Assembly: GCF_900496995.4 (NCBI RefSeq)
Contig: NC_044011.1
Coordinates: forward strand, 23,964,041-24,028,040
Source: Aquila chrysaetos chrysaetos
Lineage: Eukaryota; Chordata; Aves; Accipitriformes; Accipitridae
Length of the DNA: 64,000 nt
Direction of reading: 5' to 3'
Position numbers and translations under genes: made by a program. Under the pieces are notes generated by a model that was not told the DNA's origin, did not search any database, and saw only the letters and a list, made by a program, of their open reading frames with translations. Shown here one piece after another: positions 37,901 through 51,527 of this stretch. Each line of letters starts with the position of its first letter. Position 1 is the stretch's first letter.

Positions 37901-39017
37901 GAAAGGAAATGAGGCAAGATTTCTCTTTCTGTGGAAAAAATTAAAGTAAGCAACAGTCTGAACTCACCTTTCCCATGGGTCTGCAGTTAAGCTTTTAAAA
38001 ATGTGAAGGAACAAAACCTTGAATATTCTATTTTTTTTCTGCATTCAGACAGTACTTTTTTTCTGCCCTTCTTCCTTCTTGTAACTGAAGACTGATTTGA
38101 AATGCTTAATGGTGCTAGGGAGATATCCAGCATCTGTAATCTAAACAAAAAATTTAGAAGAATATAAACTGGTGAGATGAAAAGATGTGGACAATGCCCC
38201 TTAGGGAAGACTGGAAAGGAGGGCTGCAAACTAATCTCTTTGGAATCTGCTGCTGCATGAAAATGTGCTCCCAGAAAGAGAAAAGGCATCCTTTTGCCTA
38301 AAATGGAGGAGAAATTCATAAAGAGAAATTAAAACCAACTATCATGTCTGAAGCATGTTTTGCATTCTTGGCTGATGGGAATATTCTTCAAATGATCTAG
38401 AGATGATAGAAATGGTATTCACAGCTGTAGTTTTGGTAGTTAGACACAAATCTATCAGCTTTTCTCCTGAAAACAAATAGCAATGGGAAATAAAATAATG
38501 CAAACCAGAACAGCTGAATAGATGGAAATTACATTTACTGGCTTGCCTGCAAAGCAAAAGGGGCATTCCTTTCCAAAATGCTTTTTCTCAGCCATTCCCC
38601 ATCAGTCCCTTTTCTTCCCCTGGAGAGCTGGTTACTCCTGAGATTTGAGAGAGAATTCTGTGGCATGTCCTGCACACGATAATAAGAGAAGGACAGAACG
38701 ACTGTTGGTTCCCAGAGTTATTATGAAAAGTTTTTTTGGTTGATCAAATTGAGTGTTTATATTTACAGCTGACTGATACAGCTTCCATCTGTGCTGGTAA
38801 GTGTTAAGCCACTCACACAAAAAAGTCTGGCATATCTGAAATGCAGGACTTTGAGAAAACTCCTTTATCCTGCCTACAGAATAACAGGCTTGTATTCTGC
38901 CACTAAGAAAATTTCCTAACAATAAATAAAACCACTGGCTTCAAAAAGCACTCCTGAAAAGGCACAATGATTAGCCTTGCAACCTTTGAGGCATTCCCAT
39001 TGTTGAGTAGTCACTAG

Positions 39018-39765
39018 CGGTCTATACTGGGTCTAATAGTGTTCAACAACTTTATTAATCATCTGGATGATGAGGCAGAGTGTACCCTCAGCAAGTTTGC
39101 TGATGACACAAAACTGGGAAGAGTAGCATGCCAGAGGGTCGTGCTGCCATTCCGAGGGACCTCAACAGGCTAGAGAAATGGGCTGAAGCCTCATGAAGTT
39201 CAACAACAGGACATGCAAAGTCCTGCACCTGGGTAGGACCAACCCCATGCACCAGCATATGCTGGGGACCACGCAGCTGGAAAGCAGCTTGGCAGAAAAG
39301 GACCTGGGGGTCCTGGTGGACACCAAATTGAACACGAGTCAGCGATGTGCCCTTGTGACAAAGGCTGATGGTATCCTGGGCTGCATTAGGAGGAGTGTTG
39401 CCAGCAGGTCAAGGGAGGTGATCCTTCCCTTCTGCTCAGCACTGGTGAGGCCCCACCCAGAGTGCTGGGTCCTGTTCTGGGCTCCTCAGTACAGAAAAGA
39501 CATGGACATACCAGAGAAAGTCCAGCGAAGGACTACTACAGTGATTAAGGGACTGGAGCATCTCTTCTACAAGGAAAGACTGGGAGAGTGGGAACTGTTC
39601 AGTCTGATGAAGAGAAGGCTCAGGGGGATCTTATCAATTTGTATAAATACCTGAAAGGAGGGTGCAAAGAGGATGGAGCCAGGCTCTTTTCAGTGGTGCC
39701 CAGTGACAGAACAAGAGGCAACGGGCACACACAGCAAACTTAAACATAAGAAAAAACTTTGGTGT
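39018..39765 (+). mobile_element. CR1 LINE fragment with reverse-transcriptase remnant
   Basis: The plus strand encodes the end of a CR1 reverse transcriptase: SKFADDTKLG near 39090 carries the FADD catalytic motif of the palm, and the frame at 39193-39654 reads MKFNNRTCKVLHLG, then ERL-type and KRRLRGI motifs usual for CR1. A frame change lies between the two parts, so the protein is broken. It is an old non-LTR retrotransposon piece, truncated at the 5' side as is usual, and also lacking the CR1 3' untranslated end, because recognisable similarity stops at about 39765. It is not a host gene. Confidence 0.92.
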
Positions 39766-42700
39766 ATTAAGATCCACTATGTTTGCAATGATCTAGAAAA
39801 TGCATCTAGCCTAACCTTCAAGTTACAGGTCTTTTCAGGTTCTTCCTATATCTTATCCTATAAGTGGTTCTTGTAGGCACTCAGAGATCCTCCTGAATTT
39901 CTGTGGATACATTGCCTGGAGCCTGCTTAGAAGAACACAGATTGCTAAAGGGCAGAATTAGGGAAAAAAAAGCTGGGGGTTCTGTTTTTAAGGAAATGAA
40001 AGAACTTAACTTTGGCTTATCATGCCCCTGTCAAAGTGTGGAGCCTAACCAAGAGCTCATTTCTCTTTCAGCTACACGGCACTACAGACAGCCATGGAAA
40101 TGATTAAAAAGCCCTCAGTTGCCTTTTTTGTATGTCTTGCAAGCACAGCTGGAGTTGGTATGGTTGGCATATCTGTTGTCCAGCCATGGCTCTCCTAAGA
40201 GAGTGGTTTCTAACTCATCTCCTGCTGTCATTGTAACTGTCAACAACATCTGTTGTTGAGGTACAATCAGCCAGAGAATTGGCTTCCCTACTGCCAAATA
40301 TCAGATTAGTTGAGCCTCTTCTTTGATAGGAAGGAAAGACTGTGCCCATCATCTGCCCAGATGAGACCACCCTGCCTCTTAGCTTGTAACACCACTCTCT
40401 ACAGTCGCTAATCTTGTGCAAAACCACACATGCCTTTGGTGAGTTGTTCCCTCCGTTCGGCAGCAATCCGATTCAGTGATAAGAGGCAAGCTAGTCAGCA
40501 AACAAAACTCTGCAAGTTTACCTTTCCTCAGAGAGCCTCTGGAAAACTGGAGTCATCTTCTTCCCAGCCACATTTCTCTCACATGGATTAAGACCTGGAG
40601 ATCTGCCCTTCCTTGCAGCCAGTCTTGGGAAGCACTTGCTCTCCTTCCAACTTCCAAGCATTACAGGCAAAGCAGGCTGATGGCTGACCTTCCTGGACAG
40701 TGGGCAGTTTGGCTTGTGTGCCACAGCAGTTGCCAGGTCTCCTTAATATACATTCATAAGTAATTTGGGTCCTTGGCAAAAGACTCCTCCTACTTCATGT
40801 CTGGTTGATCTCAAACCCAAAGCTGTCCTAAGCCCTGACCCCGGCCGATACCAAATCACATTCCACCCACCACTCTTCATCCTTCTGAGGATGCTCCTGT
40901 TCTTTGGTTCCTGCTCCAGGGACTGGGAAAGATTCAAATTTCCTGCTACTTCCAGACTATGGAAAGGAATGTCATTCCAGTAGTCTTCACTTCCCCCTCC
41001 AGAGGGCACATGTGATGGGGCAAGGAAGTGCTGCTTGATTAAGAGGACGCTTCTGAATCCCCACTTTTGACAAGACATCAGGTCCAGAGGCATGACAGGT
41101 GTGCCTGCTTCCATATTGACAGCTTTTTACCCAGGGGCAGGAACTCCCTGCGCTGCACAGAAACAGCACAGTTAGGGCAGAAAAAAATCTGTACTTATAA
41201 ATACAATTGCACATTTTGCATATGAAAAATCCTATCATCCTATGTACAAACATTGAAGGACTAGTGTGGGAGGTAATTTGAAAAAACAGCCCTTTCTATA
41301 TCAATTAATATTATTTTTCTTAAGGAAGAATGTTCAAGGTAGGAGTCAAGGGTATTCTGTACCATTTAAACGCCTGCACTCAATTTTGAAGGTAGCCTTT
41401 AGTGAGGTACCAACAAAAAGCCACTGGTGTCTATAAATATTAAGCAAAAAAAAATGTTTGTTTTATATGGTGACAATCTTGCAGAGCCAGGGCGTGGTGT
41501 TAGGGGAACAGTAGCACTTGCTAAAAAAAAAATCAGTTAAGTTTTTCCTTGCTCTGGCTGTAGGACTTTCTGGGGCAGGGTAGGCTGTGTTTCCCTTGCC
41601 TGCTCTTTCCTTATTACTCTGCCTTGCTACAGAGACAAGACTAGCTATAGGTAGTGCCTAATTTCTGTATTTGCTTACAGGTTTGGTTCTAATACTCTAA
41701 AATTCAAAAAACCCGACACATAAGAGACGGAAACAGGCAGATCCTCCTGAGTTCAGGTTTTCAATGGCTACAGCAGTGCTCAGTTTCTCAGCTTCAACAG
41801 TGGTCTATGGAAAATCATGTTTTACAGAATTTACATTTTTAATTCTCACACATAAGGTGGCTATGAGAGCTGAGACTCAGCAACATCTGCTTTTAAAGTC
41901 AGCAGATTGATTTACACCTATTACACTCCAGCTTCTTACTTAGGGGTCCCCAAACTGGCTAAAACCCACAAAAACAAAGGGCTTGCCATTTTGAGGAAGT
42001 TAGACCCACATCCCCTAGGAAATAGGAGAGTCTGAAACTTTCAGAAACTTTTCAGGTACTATTTCTTAGTTCTCAGGATAAAGCAGAGTGGTTATCAAAG
42101 GAGTATGTTTTTAAATTAAATATTTGCCATATGATGGTTTTACTATGTGTTATTGTCTATTTGATGTTACTTTTACAGTTTCTTTATTTTAACTTCTGAA
42201 TTTCTTAGCATTTTTGAGCAAAAAAAAATTCAATTTTACACATTCAGTCAACTGTTCTTTTGTTCTGCTTTTCTACAGTAAGGAACGCGTCCCGAGTAGA
42301 CTTCTTACAATGTCACATACAATTTCACTGCCTTTGAGCTACAAGATAGAATTTATTTCCCTCCTACTCCTACATACCATAACTTTTGTATATTTGATAA
42401 CTTTAATGAAGAATAAGTATTCTTTTCTTTTGAAATGCAAACCAGGACAACCACTTAAGAGTCTTGAAACAAAGTGGCTGAAATGTTCCAGGTCAATGTT
42501 ATTTAAATACAATAAATTTTTTAGATTCTTGGAATGACTGTGCTGTAGTTTGTAGCTTTGGTGGCACATGAATTCTGTTTGAGGCAGCTGTTCATTTCCA
42601 TCTCCATGCAAATTGCCCGAGTTACCCTATTTCAAAAAGGAAAATTTCCGTACAAATGTCTTAGGGAACTGCACAAGTTTCAGGCTCTATCTCTACTGGT

Positions 42701-45604
42701 AATGCAACCATATGTACACAATATTGAGTGTTTTCTTATGAACTGGCAAGATTTTTTTATTTTTTTATTTCTATAAATGGATAAGGCATTACATTTGTTT
42801 TCAAATTTAAACAAAAATGCCTGTGCAAACCTATGAACCTGTTAAAATTTTAGATAAAGTCACCAAAGCCCAAATGCTAATGAATTTCCCTTGCATAAAT
42901 CTCCAGGCTTTGACAGCTGCACTTCCTCCCATGTGCAGCTTTCATTACGTGATACAAAGGTGGTACACAGAGCCAAATCTGTCCCCTAATCATCATTCTA
43001 TCATCAACTTCACTACTAGTTCTCCCAGTCACCACTACAGGCAGTGGCTCGTGTAACTATGGAAGGGAGAGCAAGAAAACTTAGCCCACAGTTTTCCACC
43101 AAATCAGTCAGAAATCCAGACATGTTCTAAAGCTGTCGATGACAAGGCTCTCTGGTTGAACTTAGTAGTGGTGGGGGAAAGAAAACTTCCCGTCATTGTT
43201 CCTGTACCAAAATATGCAACAGGTTTAAGGAGGCCTATGAAACCACAAGATCAACTAACAGATGGACATTACAGCCTCTGGGGAGAAGGAGAGGAAACAC
43301 AATGCTGCCAGAGCAGTTTGTAGCAGAGTTTACATCACGGGGTGTGACAGAAGCTGTATGATACTGCATAGAGAATTGGCACTGAGAAAGCTGGAGACTC
43401 TGCAACATGAAGAGAGTACCCAGGCATCAGTGCCAAAGGAAGAATAAAGGGCTAAGAACCAAGTCCTTTACTCACAGAAAAATTTCAGTTAGATATTCCT
43501 ATGCAATCTCCATACTTCTATCTGTAAATGACCCACTGCACTTTTGAAGGCTAGATATTATGACAGCTGAATGAATAGTAGGGGAAATAAACGTGACTAT
43601 AGCAAAACCACTTTCATATTTGCTTTCTTAGAGTAACTGCAACTTCAGACTCCGTTACCACAAAAGTTTGTGTAAAACCCAAATATATGATCAAGATCCT
43701 CTTGTTAGATGCTATACAAACACAGAACGAGAAATAGTTTTTGTCAGCCTGATAGGCAGGGATCTTTATGCAGAAGGGGCCAACTTTTATCAGCAGGGTG
43801 GGGTACTTTTGGGGAGGGAAGGCTAGACGTTTTGATAAAGAAGAATAGTGAAGAATGTTGTGAAGGAGAACAGAGAATTAGTTTTGCTGCTAAATAAGTC
43901 CAGTACCTGTCGCATGTGAGAGCATGGATGAAATTAATTTTCAGAAGTCTGGGCAAACCTCAAAGACATTATTTCTTCATGCAGGTACCCGAAGATATAC
44001 ATAATTCAAATGTGAGTGTAACTGGTCACAAAGGCATAACTACACCAGAAATTTGCTTTCATCATTGAACTAGAGTACTGGCCTGAACCTTGTATTGTTG
44101 CCATGGTTGGTGATACAGGGGTTAATTCAAATTTAAATATACCAAGTCACAACAACATCACATCAGTCAAGCTAGTTCTACTTTAAATTGCTAATGTAGA
44201 CATACCAAATATTATACTCTTAAGAGGCTATTTCTTCTTCTTATCTCTGAAATTAAATTTATTATTCTAGACTAGTTAATTTACATACCTAAATTAGTAT
44301 GTTATGTAGGCTAATTGACTAGAGTTAGGGTATGATTTACTATGCAGTGAAAAATCAGTTGTATTCTTAATTGAGGCAGTTTAGCAGAAGTCTCAGATTT
44401 AGATGGACTGAGTTAGATGCCACAGTGTTGCAGGGTGAAATACAATTCCATGGGAAGTGGTGTAATGGTTTAACCAAAGATATAAATCTTGACATTCAGC
44501 TTGGTCCCACATCTTGATGTAAAATAAATATTGCTAAGCTACGTTTGGACTGTATGTGCATACACTGATCATCTAAGATGTGGGGAAAAATATGTCCTGT
44601 GGTGATTTTGACTTTTTTTTGTATAGGCTTTTAAAGCGTCCTTTTTTAAACAGACATATCTCCTTCATTCCACAGTTAGTTACAGATTGAAACACTCTTT
44701 GACATGTTTCTTTAAAACTCCCTCACTGTGCCGATAAATCAGACAAATGGTCAATTGTCTGCTGTTATTTATACCTGTGCTTAGCAGCATTTTCAGTGGA
44801 GAAAATCAGCTCAACACTCAATTAATGCGTGACATTTCTGTAGTAGCAGAATCTGGGAATTTCCACTGCCTTGTCCCACTTACCTGCCCTCAGTAGTAAT
44901 TCATGAACAGCACAGTGTGAGTTAGAAAGTCTATGGTTAAAGTCACTACGGAAAGGAACACTGACTATTTTTTGGATGTCACCACTATTTTTGTGCTCTA
45001 ATCTCAGGCTTAAATATTTAAAAACAGATACAAACATTTAGACATTGCCAGGCATTTAGAAATCCTTGCAAATACATGTAAATATCCAGACAAAATTCTT
45101 CTGGCTAGAGTGTTTCTTTTACCTCTTCATGTTCAGAATGCTTTAAGATTTCTGAAGGGTACAAAATATACCTTGTTTACTCTAACTTCACTCATTACTA
45201 GCATAATGAATTAACTCAAGTGGAAAACACAGGGGATGATCATAGAAGACACTTCCACTATATACAAACTTCCTGCAAGTCTGAATATGTTTTTTAAATA
45301 CATAGCAGTTTCCATATGAATTAATAGGTGAGAAAGAAAAATTCAGAACATTTCAGTACATACTAGTATTAGATAACCATAACCTCTCTGATAAACACAA
45401 GAGAGAAAACACACACACTCCTCTCAAACTGCTTCACTTTCCAACTGCATTATAGAAATATTTTCTATACAGTTTACAATTCTGGGGTCTCTCTACTATG
45501 AAACAGGTTCCTTTTGCAGGTTTCTTTCAAACCACTACTAATAAAATATTCTCTGTTTTGAAACCCTGGCTGAGCAATGATGATTTAATTTACTTTAGGT
45601 AATT
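39766..45604. other. Intergenic DNA downstream of ENPP3
   Basis: This 5.8-kb stretch runs from the CR1 fragment to the ENPP3 polyadenylation signal. It contains several open frames of 60-123 codons at 40.1-41.3 kb on both strands, none resembling a known protein. No transposon, RNA gene or exon could be supported. Confidence 0.6.
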
Positions 45605-45610
45605 TTTATT
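45605..45610 (-). terminator. ENPP3: Candidate ENPP3 polyadenylation signal
   Basis: AATAAA on the minus strand lies 178 nt after the stop codon. It is the first canonical signal downstream of the ENPP3 stop and would give a short 3' untranslated region. Other signals further left cannot be excluded. Confidence 0.55.
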
Positions 45611-45787
45611 CAGTTGGCACAAAACACTTGACCAAGGAACACACATTTGAAAAATGAAATTAGCTCCTCTAAGTGTGTTTTCCTATAGAAGAGCTGCAGT
45701 CATGTTTCCTACATACTTTAGCAAGGAAAAAAGTTAAATCACTTAAATTTGCTTTCTTCCAAGCACTGACACTTTTTTAACAGATAC

Positions 45788-45961
45788 TCAGTTAATTTCA
45801 GTATCAAATATTGGCAAAAATGTCTTTAGCTGTAAGATCTCGGAGATGGGTTCCTTTCTTTCCTGGTAAAAGTCAAGCCCAGTTAGCAGCTCCACATCCC
45901 GAACACGTGCAGAATGAGCCTGAACTCTTTCTTCAACCCATTCGGAAAGTGTCTTATTTTC
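45788..45961 (-). CDS. ENPP3: ENPP3 last coding exon
   Basis: The exon has 174 nt, in phase 0, with acceptor GGCAG before 45961 and a TGA stop at 45790-45788. It reads [20 protein letters not shown], then [13 protein letters not shown], and ends LPIFDTEIN. This is the C-terminal end of the nuclease-like domain. The motif WVEER with [10 protein letters not shown] is shared with human ENPP3 as I remember it, whereas ENPP1 has WVEELL and ITGLSFYQ. No transmembrane or lipid anchor is present at this end, as expected for a type II protein. Confidence 0.97.
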   Translation of the reverse strand, partial: ENKTLSEWVEERVQAHSARVRDVELLTGLDFYQERKEPISEILQLKTFLPIFDTEIN

Positions 45962-47533
45962 CTGCCAAAACAAACAAGAACAATGTTCAAACACATAAAA
46001 GGCATTCTGTTGTTTGGTGGGTTGGTGTTTGTTAGACAATAATCAGTGTTTGAACTGGTTTGACAGACTAAAGGCCTCCAGCTGGTAAAACTTCTTTCAG
46101 GTTTTCCTAGACATCTTTACAGCCTTGCATTTAGGGATCTCATTTAAACAGAATCAAATGGATGTCCCCTCTCCCCACTTCCGCACTTCCGAAGTAACAG
46201 AGGAGCGAAATTATGCTGAAATGGCAAGTATGACCTTTAACTACAAAGTACAGTTAAGTCAGGTTTTAAACACACAAGTAAGGACAGTTTTAGTTACAGT
46301 ATAAATTAGTTGCAGTGCTCAGGCTAGCCAAACAACAGACACCTGGCAACCTGAACAAAGTCCTTACAGCAGCTCAGTCTTGATTGTTGGACAGCAATAA
46401 TAATTGCTAGAGAGACAGGGAAAACAATAGAGATGTAAGCACTAATCAATCAAAAATGTTATTGTTCAATTCTTTTACTACAAAAGTTTTTTTGCAAACA
46501 TGGTAATTTGCTTTTCCGTTAACAGTATCTGTTTCTGACACAAATGGTTCCCTAAATTTACGGCGCTGCAAGACACAATGAATATGAAGTGCAATGATAT
46601 TTGGGGTTTATTGCTAAGCTTTAGAAATAACAGATGTTGATTTCTAAAGTATAAAGACTAATTCATTCAAATAATTTATTTTGTATATTTAGTCAACTTT
46701 CAACTACCAAAAAGATAAGTGGGCAGTTGTGGATTATCCACACCACAAATGAGGAGACACCCAAGTTGTTTCTAAGCAGTGCAAGCTTGCACGTGTCTGG
46801 AGTTATGAGTTCAAAGTTATAAATAAACTGAATAAACACAGTTGTATTGCTTTGAGGGCCAGTTCAAGTCTGTGCAGCTATACTTGTATGTAGGGAGACT
46901 GTAATACACACACTGAGGTAAGGAACCTTCTGCATCCCAGAGTTTATGGAATAGACACTCAGCTGGCTCAACAATGCATATTACACTCAGCTAATTTCTT
47001 TTGTTTGCTACAAAACATGAGATTTACACTGTTAATGGTAAGCATAGATTTTATTTAATTCAAGTATGAACTTCCACTGCAGAACCATCCATCTAAATGC
47101 CTACTGTCTAATTTTTTATAAAGGCGGAACAAAGGATTGAAGGAATTCTAGCTACACTGAAGGGAATAACACTCAAAGTCCTCTGTTACCTCTGGAGTAA
47201 GTTTATCCTGCAGCCTTCCATAAAGCTATCTCATCACCCTGTTGGCTGTGCTGCTGTTCTCAGCCCTTCTCAGGTGACAGCATTTCCAAGTCCTCTTATC
47301 AAACCCTCCTTTCTTCTTCTTCCTTGCCTTCCTGTCAGCTCATTAGTTTCCAGCTACCTCTCCTGGAGCTTCTTACTCTCCTAGTCATTGCTTTAGCTCT
47401 CAACTCACTCTCAACTCATGGGGAATGTATTAATTAAATACTTAGACTTCTAAAGATTCTCCAGATGACTGGATCCCACTGGGAATCAGTTCACAAAGCT
47501 CATTGGTATGCAGGAGCATAGAACTGTACTTAC
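45962..47533 (-). other. ENPP3: ENPP3 last intron
   Basis: This 1.6-kb intron is AT-rich, without a recognised repeat or additional exon. Confidence 0.75.
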
Positions 47534-47690
47534 AGCACAGCTTTCAGTGTTGTCAGGTCGATGAGGAATGATAAAAGACAAAGCATCCAAGGAGCCTGAA
47601 CAGTTCAGTGGAGTATAGTACTTGTTCTTGCAGCTAGTCAGAACCACAAAGTAATGGGTTGGGACAGGGATTTCTGTATTGTTTACGTGC
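47534..47690 (-). CDS. ENPP3: ENPP3 penultimate coding exon
   Basis: The exon has 157 nt, entering in phase 2 and leaving in phase 0. It reads [20 protein letters not shown], then [10 protein letters not shown], and ends [14 protein letters not shown]. It is part of the nuclease-like domain; the [13 protein letters not shown] string is a family hallmark. It contains an NNT glycosylation sequon. The acceptor is TTCTAG and the donor GTAAGT. Confidence 0.97.
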
Positions 47691-49365
47691 CTAGAAAACA
47701 AGTATTAATTAAGGAATTTATCTAGATATCAAGTATTAAAACCACTGATGCCATTAGTAATTTATAGAACTTAGCATAGATCTTTCACTACTATATGACC
47801 TTTATTTATTTTATAATTGAAATAAATACCTGATGGGATAGACAGCCTCACTATCTGTTGCATGAACAGCCAAACACACAAGGATTAGTCCTTTTGCTAC
47901 AAGCAGTCTCACTGAAACCAACAGGATTGCTTACATGGTCAACACTATTTTGCCAAAGCCAAAGATCTCTACATCTGGAAGAGGCAGGATAGAGCATCAT
48001 ATTTGCCCTTCATTACATTAAGAATTTCAACCACATGAAACTGAATGGGGGAAGGGTGATGAGAAAATTAGCTTCTGGTTCTTTGCCAGCAAGAAATGCT
48101 GGAATGATGAATTGTGGCTATGTGCTATAGAAACTAGTTTAGGATACCTGATTGAAAATGTCTTTGCTTCCCGTTTCTGGTTATTCTGTGAACATGGTCA
48201 CTTTTGTGTATAAAGTTATGAGGAGTTGAACACTTCCCAAAATTGCTGTACATCTTCAGTATTAAAAAAAACACCATCACTGAAATCATTATACTGCTTC
48301 GTATGACTGACTAACCATGCTGAATAAAACATGCTTATTCCAAACTGTAGACATTATGTGGTCAACTGGATACTGCAGCATTCTGCTTGGAAGGAAGTTC
48401 TAGCCTCTCCTCCCTTCCACCCTCCTACTTCGTGGCAGAGCTGATTTTCCCATTCTCAAACCATTTTTGACAGATGTGGTATTAAGTCTAGCCTTGAATA
48501 AAACATCTCCAGTGACAGATTCAGCTGTGTAGATTTCCCAGCATTTTTCTACTACATAAGCATTCTTACTGTCGCAAGGCATCTTCCCTATATTTGGAAC
48601 AATCTAAATTGTTTTTTTTTTAATTCTGTTTTTTCCTCCTTCTGTCCTCATTCACTAACATAAATAATTGGTCTTTATCTTTTATATTTCTCTTTTATAG
48701 ATTTTTTTTTTATGCAAGTCTTCTCTCATTCCTGTTTCTACACACAGATGAATTTTTAAATGTATTTTGTTATGCTACCAGAGCTCACTAAAATGTACCT
48801 AGAACTTGTCAGACCTTCAAGTGACTTGTGTAAGCCATAGCTATGCAAAGGTAGCACTCGGGAACGTTACACTTTGCATTCCCAGTTACATGATTCAGTG
48901 AAGGCAAACACAGAAATCTGATCTTTGATAAAACACATCAGTCTGAGACAATAGGGAGGAACAACAAACAGGTGAGTGAGCACAACATGGAAGTCAGAAA
49001 ATTACACTAAAGCACATCATCTGTATATTTAGATGTCATCTATTCTCCCAGTATTTCTGTTGCAGAGGCCCAAAAATCTAGGCATAAGCTTGGGAAACAT
49101 ATTACTGGTCTGTATATGTGCATGTGTACATAGATCCACATGTAACTGCAAAGCTTTTTTCTCTTTACTGGAACTTCAACTTCTACAGTACTGTATCTGT
49201 TTGCAGGAGTATTTGCTGTTGTATGAGCAACAGTGGGTTTAGTATTATAAAGGGAATACTCCATTCTCTGTGATACCTATTTCTTGTTCTTCTTGAATAG
49301 AAGTTTGTGCGGAAATACAGTGGGAAATAATCTGGAGTTTGACTTCTAGCTTTTCATGTACTTAC
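47691..49365 (-). other. ENPP3: ENPP3 intron
   Basis: A 1.7-kb AT-rich intron with T-runs near 48610-48710. No repeat family, RNA gene or exon recognised. Confidence 0.75.
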
Positions 49366-49498
49366 CGCTTAATTTCATCAAAAGTATCAAAATGGCCATC
49401 GTAATTGTAATCAAACACCGGTCCACTGATAACATTTACTCCATTCCTCTCTCTAGCATACTCCTGAAGCAGCACATTATGGAAATAGTCCCATATGT
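49366..49498 (-). CDS. ENPP3: ENPP3 coding exon with calcium-binding loop
   Basis: The exon has 133 nt, phase 1 to phase 2. It reads [20 protein letters not shown], then [18 protein letters not shown] and TFDEIKR. The loop DYNYDGHFD has the D-x-N-x-D-G pattern of the EF-hand-like calcium site known in the nuclease-like domain of ENPP proteins. The motif [11 protein letters not shown] is strongly conserved across the family. Donor GTAAGT, acceptor GACAG. Confidence 0.97.
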
Positions 49499-50951
49499 CT
49501 GTCATTAAAAGAAAATACAAGCATATTTAACATAAATTTGAAGTTATTTCACCACTAAAGAAAAATAACCTAGTTCCTTTTTTGCTATAGATGAATAATA
49601 AAAAGTTCCAAACTAAACTGCCTGTGAAATCAACTCTGTAACACAAAATTTGGATTTCATCAAAAGGGACATACTCTCACACACCATTGAAAAAGGCACG
49701 GTAAATGCTATTATAGCACTGCAAGGCCCATTGCACTACTGGAGATAATGCATTTGAGCTGAAGCTGAAGCTACAGTTTTAGAGCTGAGAGGTCATTCAT
49801 TTCTGGCCTATCTGCTAGCACCTGCAACTCTGCCAATTAGTAGGAACTGAGATAACAGCTTTGTGGGAGGAATATTCACCAGCTGAGAGTTAGTCTAACT
49901 CTACAGAACTCATGTCAAATATCACTAGACAATTTGGCTTATTTCACAGCTGTTATTTGAGAAAGTATAATTTATAGGATATAAGCTAGTGAGACTATTC
50001 AAATATTTACAGCTATCATGGCAAAAAACCCAGATGTGTCTGGGGAGTTGAGGGCATCCCCTACTGATTTACCTCTTGCTTATGGTCTAGAGTAACTTCT
50101 TGTAAGTTTAAATCTCTTGTAGAGTTTTCTTGGAAAATTGGATTTTTCATAATGTCTTTGATTTAATTGGAAGATTAAAGCCAGTTAGGCTTTCTGGATC
50201 TCTGTTTTTTCTATGACATGGGTGAATGAATAAATGAGGTCTGAGTGCATTAGAAAGGTAGTTATATCATTGCTTTGCCTCCAGCTTTTTCCTTACACAA
50301 TTCCTCTTTTTATCCTTTGTCTAAGAAAATGAGCCTAGGCCTAAGAGTAAAACAGGACGATATGAAAATTGTAGACAATTTCTTAACAGTGATTATGAAC
50401 AAATGTGAGTCAGACTGGATGGAAAGAGTTAATGTAACTTATTGCACTTGTATAATAGAAACACCTGCCTGAAATAAATATTCCAAGATTAGTATCATCT
50501 GGTTTGAGTTTCTGCTTGATGAAACAGGCACTGTATCAGGGCATTGATTACAAACTTCGTCCTGTTTTCTCTTGAGACCTCGCAAAAGAAAAGAAAAAGT
50601 GCCATTTTCATTCACCTTGAGCATTTCCCCAAGGGGAAATTTTCATGAGAGCTTCATAGCTAGGATTTCTCGTTAGGACAGCACAAAAGAGATGAAGAGA
50701 AAATTCAGAAGTGAACAGGTACACCTAAGCAGAGGTCAGACAGGACTATACACAGAAAAAAATTTAACTTACATAAGTGCATTTTAAAGTTTCAAACATC
50801 TACTTTTAAAAAGTTTTAAATACATTTGCACAAGATCTGGATATACTGCAGGCCACCCATTAATGTTTTTAAGTCTTTGTCATAGCTTTACCAAATCCAG
50901 AACCATAATTACAAAAAAATAATAAAAATTAATCAAAACTTTGCAACCTAC
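49499..50951 (-). other. ENPP3: ENPP3 intron
   Basis: A 1.45-kb AT-rich intron in which I recognise nothing beyond unique-looking sequence. Confidence 0.75.
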
Positions 50952-51029
50952 CTCTGAAAGCTCTATACATGGGAACAATATTGCTGGTGAGTAAGGCATC
51001 ATACTGTTCAAGAGCAGATGAATTGAAGT
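50952..51029 (-). CDS. ENPP3: ENPP3 short coding exon in the nuclease-like domain
   Basis: The exon has 78 nt and is phase 1 at both ends. It reads NFNSSALEQYDALLTSNIVP followed by MYRAFR. The YDALLTSNIVPMY string is typical of ENPP1/ENPP3, and NSS is a possible glycosylation sequon. Acceptor TATATAG, donor GTAGGT. Confidence 0.96.
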
Positions 51030-51527
51030 CTATATAAAAGAACAAAGTAAAAATTCATGAAATATTATACAAAGATGAATTTGATTCATATGTCACTATA
51101 AATTGCAGGTACATGTAATTCAATTATATTTCACATTTGAGCACGAGTGTATGATCCTACTGCAAACATATATCCAAATTTGTTTGTAAAATCTGTTCAA
51201 TAAAGTAATTATCAAATTTGACAATAGGAAATTAATATTCATACAGAGGAAGAGGGACAGCCCTTTACATCTTTCCAACCAGTTTCCATCAAATTCAAAT
51301 TGTTCAATTTTTTAAAGAAAAACTTAAATGTTCTAAACTGAAAATATTTAGATACAAGTAGCAGTTGCCCTGCTTTTGGTCAGTCTACAAACACTGGAAA
51401 CCTTTTTCTGCCCAACATGCTGATCCGCAGAAGTTTGTTTTGGTGTTTGGGTATATGTTTAAACATAAACCCACATCCAGCTGATTAAGACTTTCTAAGC
51501 TCTAGCTATAAAAAGAACCATGCTCAC
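51030..51527 (-). other. ENPP3: ENPP3 short intron
   Basis: A 498-bp AT-rich intron with no recognised element. Confidence 0.8.

Larger units (their letters stand above)
24241..39017. other. Intergenic DNA upstream of ENPP1
   Basis: About 14.8 kb of mostly AT-rich sequence separates the ENPP1 island from a CR1 fragment. I found no exon that fits a known protein, no RNA gene and no large transposon. It holds a C-rich stretch at about 24745-24771, a 20-bp tandem duplication at 25172-25210, a possible regulatory stretch at about 25385-26340 and degenerate ACATTA-type repeats at 28902-28940. Open frames are short and scattered on both strands with no conserved pattern. Confidence 0.65.

Noticed and set aside
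39193-39654. 153-codon frame as a host gene
   Set aside because: The sequence is typical of the CR1 reverse-transcriptase end, so it is a mobile-element remnant.
40476-41114. Cluster of open frames on both strands downstream of ENPP3
   Set aside because: None resembles a known protein, they overlap in opposite strands and no splice pattern links them.
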